NCBI RefSeq assembly: GCF_023520895.1
Contig: NZ_CP026029.1
Span: 4,650,001-4,714,000, forward strand
Length of the DNA: 64,000 bases
DNA from: Paenibacillus sp. PK3_47
GTDB taxonomy: Bacteria; Bacillota; Bacilli; Paenibacillales; Paenibacillaceae
Direction of reading: 5' to 3'
Part shown: positions 36,271 through 45,266 of the stretch, one piece after another
How the letters are laid out: every line of letters begins with the position of its first letter
Position numbering within the stretch: the stretch's first letter is position 1
The notes under the pieces: generated by a model
What the model was told of the DNA's origin: nothing
Database searches by the model: none
The model's input: only the letters and a program-made list of their open reading frames with translations
Translations under genes and position numbers: made by a program

Positions 36271-37256
36271 TGAAGCCGGGCAGGGCAGTAAACAGAGCAG
36301 CAGGAAAACACACCTCTTACAAATGGCTGCTGGCAGCTCTGATCAGAGCTGCCGCAGTTATTCTCTGTGTGTCGACGGCCGTCTTTTTTTTGATCCGCAT
36401 TGTGCCGGGAGATCCTGCGAAGATGATTCTGGGAGAGTACAGCACGCCTGAGGCGATCGCAAGTATGCACCATACGCTAGGACTGGATCTCCCGGTATGG
36501 GAGCAATTTATCCGGTTCATCCAGACACTGTTCACATCCGGAGATACAGGCAATTCCATCGTTTCGGGAACCTCCACAAGAGTGCTGATTGCCGAGCGTG
36601 CACCTGTAACGATGCTGCTGATTGCCATGGCCTGTGTAATGGCTGTAGTCATTGCCCTTCTGCTGGCTGTCATTGCGGCTACACACAAGGATAAGCTGCC
36701 GGATCATTTAATCCGGATTTTCCCTACAATTACTCTGGGTATGCCAATCTTCTGGGTTGGCATCCTTTTCATTCTGCTGTTCAGCGTCCGTCTTCACTGG
36801 TTTCCCGTCGGGGGCGTAAAAGAAGGGTGGACGGGGACCCTGCACAGTCTGGCGCTTCCCGCGGTTACTGTTGCTTTTTCACAGATTCCTACCCTTGTCC
36901 GTTCATTAAGAGCCCAGATGCTGGAGGTGCTGGAATCCGATTTCGTAATCACCCTGAAGGCTGCGGGAATACCGGCCAGGGTCATCCTGTTTAAGCATGT
37001 GCTGCGTAACTCGGCGCTTCCGACCCTTATGCTGCTGGGCGTCAACGTTTCTTATCTGATCGGCGGTACCCTTGTGGTTGAACAGGTGTTTGGCATCAAG
37101 GGGATCGGCAGCCTGCTGTTTACTTCAATTTCGAATAGGGATTTTCCGGTCATCCAGGGAATTGCACTGTACTGTGCGGTTTCGGTTGTACTAATCAGTC
37201 TTCTGATTGAGATTATTTCCTGGTGGCTGGATCCCAGAACGAAGGGGAAACCATGA
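36267..37256 (+). CDS. ABC permease 1, DppB/NikB type
   Basis: A 329-residue permease with six membrane segments and the conserved RIVPGDPAKMILGE opening. The docking loop contains ESDFVITLKAAGIPARVILFKHVLRN. The start overlaps the previous stop (ATGA). It pairs with the next gene. Confidence 0.88.
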   Translation: MMKPGRAVNRAAGKHTSYKWLLAALIRAAAVILCVSTAVFFLIRIVPGDPAKMILGEYSTPEAIASMHHTLGLDLPVWEQFIRFIQTLFTSGDTGNSIVSGTSTRVLIAERAPVTMLLIAMACVMAVVIALLLAVIAATHKDKLPDHLIRIFPTITLGMPIFWVGILFILLFSVRLHWFPVGGVKEGWTGTLHSLALPAVTVAFSQIPTLVRSLRAQMLEVLESDFVITLKAAGIPARVILFKHVLRNSALPTLMLLGVNVSYLIGGTLVVEQVFGIKGIGSLLFTSISNRDFPVIQGIALYCAVSVVLISLLIEIISWWLDPRTKGKP

Positions 37257-38119
37257 AACATACATCTATAACTCCAGCGTTGCCGGAAGTAAGGAAGCGG
37301 GCAGGTGTACTCCGCAGGATAATGTCTACGCCTTCCCTTTTGACAGGAATCCTCATGTTTGCAGTGCTTATTCTTTTGGCTGTATTTATCCCTTTTATTA
37401 GTCCCTATGATCCCACTGAGCAAAATCTGAGTGCATTTCTGCAGCCTCCGTCAGCCGAACACTGGCTGGGCACAGACCAGCTGGGGCGCGATTTGTTCAC
37501 GAGACTGATCTATGCGGCCCGGACCGATCTGAGCATCATGGTTCTGGCTGAAATTATCCCCTTTTGTACAGGTGTATTTCTGGGCATGCTGGCCGGTTAT
37601 TACGGAAAATGGATCGACACCGTCATCACGCTGATCACGGATACGTTTATTGCCTTTCCATTTTATCTGATCGTAATTATCGTTGCCTTTGCCAGCGGAG
37701 CAGGCGAGCGGGGGATCTACATCACGTTTATCCTCGTAGGCTGGATTGTATTTGCCCGTGTAGTCAGAGGGCTTAGCGCATCTTTCCGCGAACAGGAATG
37801 GGTGGCGTCCGCGCGTACTTTAGGGCTGCCCGGAGTCAGAATTATTCTCCGGCATCTTCTGCCGAATGTGCTGCCCCAGGCGGTTGTTGTCCTTATGACG
37901 GATATGGTCGGACTGCTTGTAGCCATTGTTACGCTCGGTTACCTCGGCATCGGCATTGCACCGCCAACCCCGGACTGGGGGACGATGATTGCGGATGGAC
38001 AATCCTTTATCACGACAGCCTGGTGGCTTTCGGCAGTTCCGGGATTCGCTGTAGTATATACAGGAATAGCGCTGTCTCTTGTGGGTGACGGTCTGGCAGA
38101 TCTTTGGAGGAAAAAATAA
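37253..38119 (+). CDS. ABC permease 2, DppC/NikC type
   Basis: A 288-residue permease. Conserved HWLGTDQLGRDLFTRLIYAAR follows the first membrane segment, and the docking loop is EQEWVASARTLGLPGVRIILRHLLPN. The ATG at 37253 follows GAAGGGG and overlaps the previous stop. The open frame extends upstream inside the first permease; that part was not used. Confidence 0.88.
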   Translation: MKHTSITPALPEVRKRAGVLRRIMSTPSLLTGILMFAVLILLAVFIPFISPYDPTEQNLSAFLQPPSAEHWLGTDQLGRDLFTRLIYAARTDLSIMVLAEIIPFCTGVFLGMLAGYYGKWIDTVITLITDTFIAFPFYLIVIIVAFASGAGERGIYITFILVGWIVFARVVRGLSASFREQEWVASARTLGLPGVRIILRHLLPNVLPQAVVVLMTDMVGLLVAIVTLGYLGIGIAPPTPDWGTMIADGQSFITTAWWLSAVPGFAVVYTGIALSLVGDGLADLWRKK

Positions 38120-38877
38120 TGTCAACAAGTCCGGTTTTGGAAATAGAGGCGTTGTCGGTGGCTGCGAGGTCAAAGGAAACGCTAGTGAACAATGTCAGCT
38201 TCTCGCTTAACCGTGGAGAGAGCCTGGGTCTGGTCGGCGAATCGGGCTCCGGCAAATCCCTGACGCTGCGTGCCGTTCTGGGCCTGCTTCCAAGCGGTGT
38301 TGAGCAAACTGGAGGCATGATTAAGAGTGAGGTGAGCAGCGCGATGGTCTTTCAAGATCCCAGAGGTGCGCTGGACCCGCTCTGCCCGGTAGTCAAACAG
38401 GTTGCTGAAGTCGTATATTACAGACAGAAATTAAGCAGAAAAGCTTCACGTACGGCCGCGCTGGAACTGCTGGAGCTGCTGGGTCTTCCCGGCACATTGA
38501 AAAAAGAGGACAGGTATCCCAGCCAGCTGTCAGGCGGCCAGTGCCAGAGAATTGTAATCGCCATGGCACTGGCATGCAAGCCGGGGATTCTGCTGTGTGA
38601 TGAGCCGACCACGGCACTGGACGTTACCGTACAGCGGCAGATTATCGAAACGATTACCCGGCTGCAGCAGGAACTGGGTTTTGCCATGGTTTTTGTCACG
38701 CATAATCTGGCGGTTGCCGCAGCCCTTTGCTCCAGACTGGCTGTGATGAAAAAAGGGGAAATCGTTGAGGCTGGCGATACGCTTTCCCTGCTGCACAACC
38801 CGCAAAATCCTTACACCCGGATGCTGATCAATTCGGTGCTTCCTTTGCCGGAACTCGAAGGGAGCGAACTTTCATGA
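38119..38877 (+). CDS. ABC ATPase 1, DppD/NikD type
   Basis: A 252-residue ATPase with Walker A GESGSGKS, signature LSGGQCQR, Walker B ILLCDEP and H-loop FVTHN. It is shorter than classic DppD (about 330 residues) because the C-terminal oligopeptide domain is reduced, as in NikD. The ATG shares a base with the previous stop and follows GGAGG. Confidence 0.87.
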   Translation: MSTSPVLEIEALSVAARSKETLVNNVSFSLNRGESLGLVGESGSGKSLTLRAVLGLLPSGVEQTGGMIKSEVSSAMVFQDPRGALDPLCPVVKQVAEVVYYRQKLSRKASRTAALELLELLGLPGTLKKEDRYPSQLSGGQCQRIVIAMALACKPGILLCDEPTTALDVTVQRQIIETITRLQQELGFAMVFVTHNLAVAAALCSRLAVMKKGEIVEAGDTLSLLHNPQNPYTRMLINSVLPLPELEGSELS

Positions 38878-39659
38878 AATTAGCCCTGCAGGTCAAAAAT
38901 GTACAAGTCCATTATGGCGGTTTTACCGCGCTGGACGGAATCGATCTGAAAGTGCCAAAACATACAACGCTCGGCCTTGTCGGAGAGTCAGGATCAGGAA
39001 AATCTACATTGGCGCGTGTCATTGCCGGACTGATTGTACCTGATGAAGGGCAAATCCTGCTCGGCACGCAGGAACTCAGGAAGAAGAGGAGCCGTGAGCA
39101 GCGGAAAAGCATCCAGATGATCTTCCAAAATCCGGACTCCTCGCTGAACCCCAAGCATACCATCGGGCAGATTCTTTCCGAAGCGCTGTTGTTTCATCAC
39201 ATTGTGAAACGTCCGGAGGTCAGGCAGAGAAGCAAAGAGCTTCTGGCACGGGTGCATCTGGAAGAAGAGGCCCTGAACAAATACCCCCATGAATTCTCCG
39301 GCGGCCAGCGCCAGCGGATCGCGATCGCCCGCGCATTAAGTGTAGAACCGGATGTGCTGATTGCGGATGAACCGACGAGTGCGCTCGATGTTTCCGTACA
39401 GCGGAGTGTGCTTGAACTGTTCAGCTCACTCAAAGCCGAGCTTAATCTTACTATGCTGTTCATCTCCCATGATCTGGGAGTTATCCATGCCGTCAGCGAT
39501 ACGGTTGCAGTCATGCGGCAGGGACAGCTTGTTGAAGTGAGTCCCAGGGACCGGTTCTTTGCCCGGCCTGAAACGGCCTACAGCCGTGAGCTGCTGACTG
39601 CAGTACCAAAAATGCCGAAATCCGGCACATCAGGAGGTTTCAATGAACCGAGAACATAA
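38874..39659 (+). CDS. ABC ATPase 2, DppF/NikE type
   Basis: A 261-residue ATPase with Walker A GESGSGKST, signature FSGGQRQR (Phe for Leu, common in this family), Walker B VLIADEP and H-loop FISHD. ATGA overlaps with the first ATPase. Like its partner it is short, which favours the Nik/Cnt branch over oligopeptide importers. Confidence 0.87.
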   Translation: MKLALQVKNVQVHYGGFTALDGIDLKVPKHTTLGLVGESGSGKSTLARVIAGLIVPDEGQILLGTQELRKKRSREQRKSIQMIFQNPDSSLNPKHTIGQILSEALLFHHIVKRPEVRQRSKELLARVHLEEEALNKYPHEFSGGQRQRIAIARALSVEPDVLIADEPTSALDVSVQRSVLELFSSLKAELNLTMLFISHDLGVIHAVSDTVAVMRQGQLVEVSPRDRFFARPETAYSRELLTAVPKMPKSGTSGGFNEPRT

Positions 39660-40707
39660 AGGATTTATACCGCTGGCCCCTTCCGAGTTTGATACTTTAA
39701 CACGCCAGCTCTCAAGGCTGTTATCCACCAAGTATCCTCCGGTCATCATACCGGGGGAGGCGATCCTGGGTATTGAGGCGATGGCTGCCGGGATCTCTGC
39801 GCCGGGCCGTACCTTTTTAAATATTGTGACCGGCCCGTACGGAAGTTTATTTGGCCAATGGCTTGAACGCGGCGGGGCGGCGGTGGTTGAAGTCAAAGTC
39901 CCTTTTGATCAAGTAGTGCCTGTGGAAGAAGTCGCAGCGGCCATTGAGCGGTATAAGCCGGATGCCCTTTCCTTTGTACAGGCTGAAGTGGTTACCGGCG
40001 GCTCCAATCCGGCCGGAGAAATACTGCAGATTGCGCGGGAGCATCATCTCATTACGGTAATGGACTCTGTTTCAGCAGTCGGGGGGGAAGCGCTGCCGGT
40101 TGATGAATGGGAAGTGGATTTTGCCGCAATCGGTGCGCAAAAAGCGCTGGCCGGACCTAACGGCGTCAGTGCCGTAAGCATCTCCCCGCGCGGCTGGGAA
40201 TTCCTTGAACAGAATAAACTTGCACCGCGCAATTCCATTCTGTCCCTGCTGGATTTAAAGCCGCGGGCGGACGGGGCAGCTCCGGTACGGGTTCCGCCCA
40301 ATATTCCGGTTCTGGAGGCGAGAGCGCTGATCACGGCTTTGGCAGAAATTGAGGAAGAGGGCCTGGAACAGGTAATCAGGCGGCATGAGCGTGCTGCAGC
40401 CTCTGCCGTGGCCGGCGTCAAAGCGCTGGGTCTTGACCCTTGGCAGAAGGACAGCAGGCACTATTCCACACTGACAACAACGGTGAGAATTTCGGGACAG
40501 CAGAGCCTGCTTATTAAGAAGCCTGCCGGAATCGTAGCTCCCGGAGACGGAGAGTTATACGGGCAGCTTCTGCGGATTAACCATTTTGGTGTCAACGCCA
40601 GCCGGCATAGCGTGGAAGAGGCTGTCACGACGCTGGCCCGGTTACTGAACCAGGATGCCAGTCCTGCAATCAAGGCCATCGGGCTCGTCTGGGGGGGAAA
40701 AGTATAA
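39643..40707 (+). CDS. Class V PLP-dependent aminotransferase (alanine-glyoxylate/ureidoglycine type)
   Basis: A 354-residue aminotransferase. K167 in IGAQKALAGPNG is the probable PLP lysine, and the VMDSVSAVGGE stretch carries the PLP-ring Asp. It resembles serine-pyruvate, alanine-glyoxylate and PucG enzymes. The ATG follows GGAGG and overlaps the ATPase by 17 bases. It probably acts on the amine of the imported compound or of its hydrolysis product. The substrate is unknown. Confidence 0.82.
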   Translation: MNREHKGFIPLAPSEFDTLTRQLSRLLSTKYPPVIIPGEAILGIEAMAAGISAPGRTFLNIVTGPYGSLFGQWLERGGAAVVEVKVPFDQVVPVEEVAAAIERYKPDALSFVQAEVVTGGSNPAGEILQIAREHHLITVMDSVSAVGGEALPVDEWEVDFAAIGAQKALAGPNGVSAVSISPRGWEFLEQNKLAPRNSILSLLDLKPRADGAAPVRVPPNIPVLEARALITALAEIEEEGLEQVIRRHERAAASAVAGVKALGLDPWQKDSRHYSTLTTTVRISGQQSLLIKKPAGIVAPGDGELYGQLLRINHFGVNASRHSVEEAVTTLARLLNQDASPAIKAIGLVWGGKV

Positions 40708-41864
40708 TGATCATCCAACATCCCGGGACGCATGTCCTGAACGCTGTTCATATCGCGGGAGTAGAAGGGAAATCTTTTGATATAGTCATCAAAAACGGCC
40801 GGTTTTCATCGGTTGCCGAAGCGGACCCGGATCATGAACAGCCTGCGGATCAGAGCCGTAAGTTATGGATCAGCCCGGGGATCATTGATCTGCATACGCA
40901 TCTGGCCTGGACGGACTTCGACCATGCGGACCAGTTGAAACGGAGTGCCGGGGAGCAGGAAGTGATGCAGGCACAGGCCTTTGAAGCGACGCTCCGGACC
41001 GGTGTAACAACAGCGCGTGACGCAGGCGGAATTCTGCCAAGCACTGTGCGGCACCTTGTTCAGCAATACGGGCAGCCGCTGAGAGTGCAGACCAGCAGTG
41101 AGATGCTGGGAGCAGCTGATGCACTGGGCATTAAGCATTTGGAAAAGCGGCTGGCGGAGATTTTTGCTACCGGGGCAGGATGGATCAAAATTATGGCCAC
41201 AGGAGGACTTGGAGCGCCTGCTGAAAAAGTGCTGGACCCTGTTTTTTCGGAGGAAGAATTTGCGTTCATTGTCCGTCACGCCCATGCTCATCACAAAAAG
41301 GTCCTGGTTCATACGTGGGGCGGAGTGACCATAGACTGGTCCATCAAGGCAGGTGTGGAATCCATAGAACATGGCATGTTTCTGACGGGTGACCAGGCAG
41401 GCAGACTTGCCGAATCCGGAACAGCGCTGGTGCCGACCACCTCCATTTACCGTATTGCCGCAGATCCAAAAGGAGTCTTGGCGCTCAACGCGGTCATTTG
41501 CGACCGTGCTGCCCGTGCTGCCGAAGCTCACTCCAAGGCAGTTGAATATGCCAAAAGAGCGGGGGTACGCTTCGGGTTCGGCACGGATTATGCAACACCC
41601 GCTCTTCACGGATACAATCTGCAGGAGCTCGATACTCTGATGGATTACGGCCTGACCCGTGCTGAAGCCTGGGACTCTGCCACAAGCAGGGCTGCAGAGA
41701 TCCTCGGAAGCGGACATGAACTGGGGCGGATTGCCGGAGGATACATTGCCGATGCGGTTATTTGGGGAGCTGATCCTTATCTGGCGCGTAATGCGGACGA
41801 ACTGCGGAAGAGCATCGTTACTGTTTTTACCGGGGCGGATGAGGCGGAATTGAATCAGATTTAG
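40707..41864 (+). CDS. Amidohydrolase, binuclear-metal dipeptidase/imidazolonepropionase-like
   Basis: A 385-residue amidohydrolase. The metal ligands are HTH in IIDLHTHLAW, the Lys in WIKIMATGG (probably carboxylated), the His of VLVHTWG, the His of SIEHGMF and the Asp of GFGTDYAT. This set matches the Xaa-Pro/Xaa-Arg dipeptidase (Sgx9260-like) and N-acyl amidohydrolase group. The ATG overlaps the aminotransferase stop. It would hydrolyse an amide in the imported molecule. The specificity is unknown. Confidence 0.8.
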   Translation: MIIQHPGTHVLNAVHIAGVEGKSFDIVIKNGRFSSVAEADPDHEQPADQSRKLWISPGIIDLHTHLAWTDFDHADQLKRSAGEQEVMQAQAFEATLRTGVTTARDAGGILPSTVRHLVQQYGQPLRVQTSSEMLGAADALGIKHLEKRLAEIFATGAGWIKIMATGGLGAPAEKVLDPVFSEEEFAFIVRHAHAHHKKVLVHTWGGVTIDWSIKAGVESIEHGMFLTGDQAGRLAESGTALVPTTSIYRIAADPKGVLALNAVICDRAARAAEAHSKAVEYAKRAGVRFGFGTDYATPALHGYNLQELDTLMDYGLTRAEAWDSATSRAAEILGSGHELGRIAGGYIADAVIWGADPYLARNADELRKSIVTVFTGADEAELNQI

Positions 41865-41907
41865 CTGCGTCTTAAGTTAACCGGAATGCATCTTTTATAA
41901 AAGTGGT

Positions 41908-41943
41908 AATAGCCCGTAGGCAGAGGCCTGCGGGCTATTTTTT
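41908..41943 (+). terminator. Intrinsic terminator of the ABC-aminotransferase-amidohydrolase operon
   Basis: AATAGCCCGTAGGC (41908-41921) pairs with GCCTGCGGGCTATT (41926-41939), with one G-U pair, followed by T residues. Confidence 0.92.
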
Positions 41944-42078
41944 GTGACCGCAAAAAATGGTAACTACCGGAAAATTACCGGTTTTGTAACGCCTCAGTAC
42001 AGACTTCAAGCTATATTTGTAGTAAACTGGACTGATGTATAGTGTACTCAACATTAATTCTACAGAAAAGAATGTGAT

Positions 42079-43470
42079 ATGGTTATGCAGCTTGGGGCTC
42101 GTCTTCCGCACAAAAAATGGCTGGAGAAACACCTCTCCGGAGAGGGAATGGACTATCGGCAGATTATAGCGCTGTTTATTCCGATCCTCATTGACCAGGC
42201 ATTCATCATCGGGCTGAATCTGGTAAATACGGCGATGATCAGCTCATCCGGAATGGCAGCGGTCAGTGCGGTGAATATGGTGGATTCACTGAATATTTTT
42301 CTGATTAACGTATTTGTCGCGATTGCGACCGGGGGTACGGTTGTAGTGGCGCAGTACAAAGGCAGCGGGAACGACAAAATGGTATCCCAGGCTACGGCAG
42401 GCTCGGTCACCTCGGTGTCGCTGATAGCAGTGGGGATCGGTCTGCTGCTCATGGCCTTCCACACGCCTGTATTGAACCTTCTGTTCGGGTCAGCTTCGGC
42501 TGATGTACTCGATAATGCCCGGATTTATATGATCGGCAGCAGCATCTCTTATCTGGGGATTGCCGTAGTCCAGGCTGTGTGCGGTGCGCTGCGGGGAGTC
42601 GGCAGAACGCGGGCGTCGCTGATGCTGTCCCTTATCATGAACCTTCTGTACGTTCTCCTGAATGTAGTCTTCATTAACCTGCTGGACATGGGTGTACTGG
42701 GGATGACGCTGGCAGTCAATATCGCGCGGTATGTTGGTCTGGCGTGTGCCCTGGTGTATTTGTTCAAAATAGATACTGTACTGCGCGTGCGGTTCCGCGA
42801 CCTGTTCCATATTCCGCTGGCCATGCTGCGCAAAATCATGTTCATCGGCGTGCCGTTCGCGGCAGAGCAGATGTTCTTTAACGGCGGCAAGCTGCTGACC
42901 CAGATCTTCATTGTCAGTCTCGGAACCTATGCCATTGCAACCAATGCCATCGCCGGCTCACTGGCCATGGTGTTTCAGATTCCGGCCAGTGCGCTGTCGC
43001 TGACGATTGTGACCGTGGTCGGGCAATGTATCGGGCGGGGCAGCGTTGCGGATGCCAGAAAGTTCATCAAGTCCTTTCTCTGGATCGGGTCGGGATCTTT
43101 ATTATTAATCGCACTGATCCTGATGCCGCTGTTCCATCCGCTGGTGTCGATTTTTTCGCCGCCTCCGGAGATTATTGACGATTTGTTCATCGTCCTGCTG
43201 GTGAATGCCATTGCCCAGGTTCCACTGTGGGCGGTCAGCTTCATTCTGCCGTCCGCGCTGCGGGCAGCAGGGGATTCACGCTTCACCTCAATCACTTCCA
43301 TGCTGACGATGTGGCTGTTCCGGGTCGTATTCGGCTATATTCTCGGCATAACCCTCGGTTTTGGTGTACTGGGTGTCTGGCTGGCGATGAACAGCGAGTG
43401 GGCTGTACGCGGGGCTGTGTTCCTGTGGCGTTTCCGGGGCAAAAAGTGGTTTGCGCATAAGCTGATTTAA
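42079..43470 (+). CDS. MATE-family efflux transporter
   Basis: A 463-residue protein with about twelve membrane segments in two MatE halves (TAMISSSGMAAVSAVNMVDS, VFVAIATGGTVVVAQYKGSG). It probably exports a drug or metabolite in exchange for H+ or Na+. The ribosome site before 42079 is weak. The ATG at 42148 (MDYRQII) has GAGAGGG close by and is an alternative start. It stands alone between terminators. Confidence 0.85.
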   Translation: MVMQLGARLPHKKWLEKHLSGEGMDYRQIIALFIPILIDQAFIIGLNLVNTAMISSSGMAAVSAVNMVDSLNIFLINVFVAIATGGTVVVAQYKGSGNDKMVSQATAGSVTSVSLIAVGIGLLLMAFHTPVLNLLFGSASADVLDNARIYMIGSSISYLGIAVVQAVCGALRGVGRTRASLMLSLIMNLLYVLLNVVFINLLDMGVLGMTLAVNIARYVGLACALVYLFKIDTVLRVRFRDLFHIPLAMLRKIMFIGVPFAAEQMFFNGGKLLTQIFIVSLGTYAIATNAIAGSLAMVFQIPASALSLTIVTVVGQCIGRGSVADARKFIKSFLWIGSGSLLLIALILMPLFHPLVSIFSPPPEIIDDLFIVLLVNAIAQVPLWAVSFILPSALRAAGDSRFTSITSMLTMWLFRVVFGYILGITLGFGVLGVWLAMNSEWAVRGAVFLWRFRGKKWFAHKLI

Positions 43471-43621
43471 GGCTGTGTAAAGCACCGGAGTGTGCAAATG
43501 AATAACACCTATTAAGCAGCGTTTCTCCAATTTTTGGGGGAGCGCTGTTTTGTTGTTCCTGTTCACCTATTGCCGGTTTCCCACATATTTTGAATAAACC
43601 ACTGGAAGGGGGGAGCATTCA

Positions 43622-43879
43622 ATGTATCTGCTCTGGGTAATCATTGTCGGGGGACTTATCGGCTGGCTGAGCGGCAGTCTGATTGGCCGTGATGTTCCGG
43701 GAGGCGTGCTGGGAAATGTGATTGCCGGGTTCATCGGTTCCTGGCTGGGCACTGAGCTGCTGGGGCCAAGAGGGCCTGTAGTCGGCGGCTTCCATATCAT
43801 TCCGGCCATTATCGGGTCTATCGTTGCTTTGCTGATTTTCTTTGCCCTGGCCCGCGGCGGTGCTTTCCGGCGGCGTTAA
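43622..43879 (+). CDS. GlsB/YeaQ/YmgE-family small membrane protein
   Basis: An 85-residue protein with three hydrophobic glycine-rich segments (IIVGGLIGWLSG, LGNVIAGFIGSWLG, IIPAIIGSIVALLIFF) and a basic tail. This is the transglycosylase-associated/GlsB family, linked to envelope stress. The molecular role is unknown. The ATG follows AAGGGGGGAG. Confidence 0.87.
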   Translation: MYLLWVIIVGGLIGWLSGSLIGRDVPGGVLGNVIAGFIGSWLGTELLGPRGPVVGGFHIIPAIIGSIVALLIFFALARGGAFRRR

Positions 43880-43912
43880 TCCTTCCGCTGGCTTTAGCTG
43901 CATAGTCTATAA

Positions 43913-43953
43913 AGAGCCCCTCTTGTGCGGAGGGGCTCTGCGGTGTTGTTTTT
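43913..43953 (+). terminator. Probable terminator after the GlsB-family gene
   Basis: AGAGCCCCTC (43913-43922) pairs with GAGGGGCTCT (43930-43939). The T-run comes ten bases later, so it is weaker than a textbook terminator. Confidence 0.65.
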
Positions 43954-44124
43954 AAGCATTATCTGGACGTGCAAAGATACACCCGATCGATTATCAGCTA
44001 AATGTAAAAAAAATTATGCGGGAGCAATACCGGTTATCTTACAGCAAGATAATTCTAATATGTAGTAGTATTTTTTTGCAGCCAAAGAATATATCATACA
44101 ACTATAAACTGTTTGGAGGTCATT

Positions 44125-44619
44125 ATGGAACTTTGGGATGTACTGGATGGGTATGGGAATAAAACGGGTAGAACAGTCGAACGGGGAAAGCCGATGAAAC
44201 AAGATGAATATCATCTTGTAGTACACGTGTGGATTCAAAATAGCGATGGAGAGTTTCTTATTACTAAACGCACGCCTAACAAGACATTCCCCAATATGTG
44301 GGAGACAACAGGTGGGTCAGCTATCACTGGAGATAATAGTATACAGGCAGCATTAAGGGAAGTGAAAGAGGAGACAGGAATTGATTTAACACCAGCAAAC
44401 GGATATTGCCTTTTCAGGTTCAAAAGACAACATTATAAATTCCCGGATTTCGTTGATGTGTGGTTGTTCAAAGAGGATATAGACATAAACAAAGTTGTTT
44501 ATCAGCCTGATGAAGTCTGCGGAGCAAAATGGGCAACTCCAACTCAAATCAGAACAATGATAAGTTCCGGCGAATTTGTTGATTTTACGTACATAGAAGA
44601 AATATTTAATCAGAAGTAA
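44125..44619 (+). CDS. NUDIX hydrolase
   Basis: A 164-residue NUDIX protein. The box runs G-x5-D-x7-REVKEETGI (positions around 68-90), with Asp in place of the first Glu. The N-terminal ELWDVLDGYGNKTG is typical of IPP-isomerase-like NUDIX proteins that act on nucleotide or isoprenoid diphosphates. The ATG at 44125 follows TTGGAGG. The gene is clearly AT-richer than its neighbours, suggesting recent transfer. Confidence 0.85.
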   Translation: MELWDVLDGYGNKTGRTVERGKPMKQDEYHLVVHVWIQNSDGEFLITKRTPNKTFPNMWETTGGSAITGDNSIQAALREVKEETGIDLTPANGYCLFRFKRQHYKFPDFVDVWLFKEDIDINKVVYQPDEVCGAKWATPTQIRTMISSGEFVDFTYIEEIFNQK

Positions 44620-44666
44620 CCGTTATTGCAACCCGAAAGCGACAGTCGTAGACAATCAGAGTGTTG

Positions 44667-44703
44667 AGAAACCCAACTCTTTAATGGTCTTGGGTTTCTT
44701 TGC
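44667..44703 (+). terminator. Terminator after the NUDIX gene
   Basis: AGAAACCCAA (44667-44676) pairs with TTGGGTTTCT (44690-44699), followed by a short T-rich tail. Confidence 0.7.
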
Positions 44704-44761
44704 TGCGTTTCCATATCTGCGGACGCTGCAGCTGTTAACTATCTCATCCTCTTTCGCACGC

Positions 44762-44944
44762 TAACGGACACTGCGTCCGTTATTTGCCGAAAATCGCTCC
44801 GTTTCCACCGCTAACGGACTGTGGTTCCTCTATTCTGCTAAATGATGGGTAAATGAAGCCCTTTCGGATGAAATAACGGAACCAGGGTCCGTTAAAATCC
44901 CAAAACACACCTCCAGCGCAAAATAACGGACCTGATGTCCGTTA
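44762..44944. repeat. Array G: four TAACGGAC palindromic units spaced 50, 62, 50
   Basis: TAACGGAC-N5-GTCCGTTA is a perfect 8-bp stem at 44762-44782 and 44924-44944, with different loop bases. A 7-bp version lies at 44874-44894 and a degraded one at 44812. The remaining gap sequence, up to the xylanase gene, holds no gene. TATAAT at 45134-45139 may be a -10 box but lacks a matching -35. Confidence 0.85.
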
Positions 44945-45215
44945 GCCTTAGCCTTTCCAAGTCATTAATAGGTACAGGTGCGCGTGAGGGGATGGGTTGG
45001 AGCCGGCAATCGTTAATGCGGTGCTGTGTGAAACAAAGTTACATAAAGAAGGCTGCCGAGACTTTCTCGAGGAATAAGGAGGCCCTCCCTCTCTTATTTC
45101 CCCTCTGCCTGAAAGGATATATAAAAAGCACGATATAATCTTTAATTTGAGGTAAGACGCCTTTTTTTGATTATGCTACGATTTTGGTTGAGAAAGGAGG
45201 GAGCTTTGCTATTTT

Positions 45216-45229
45216 TGAAAGCGCTTAAA
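45216..45229 (+). promoter_or_regulatory. Candidate CcpA cre site before the xylanase
   Basis: TGAAAGCGCTTAAA matches the cre consensus TGNAANCGNTNNCA except at one position near the end. It lies 38 bases before the start codon, where CcpA could repress transcription when glucose is present. Confidence 0.55.
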
Positions 45230-45266
45230 CCGCAGGGACTATTTCATATTCGGAGGGGTGCAATAC

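Noticed and set aside
44935..45138. 67-codon open frame between array G and the xylanase
   Set aside because: It begins inside the last palindrome of array G, lacks a ribosome site and has no homology I can recognise.
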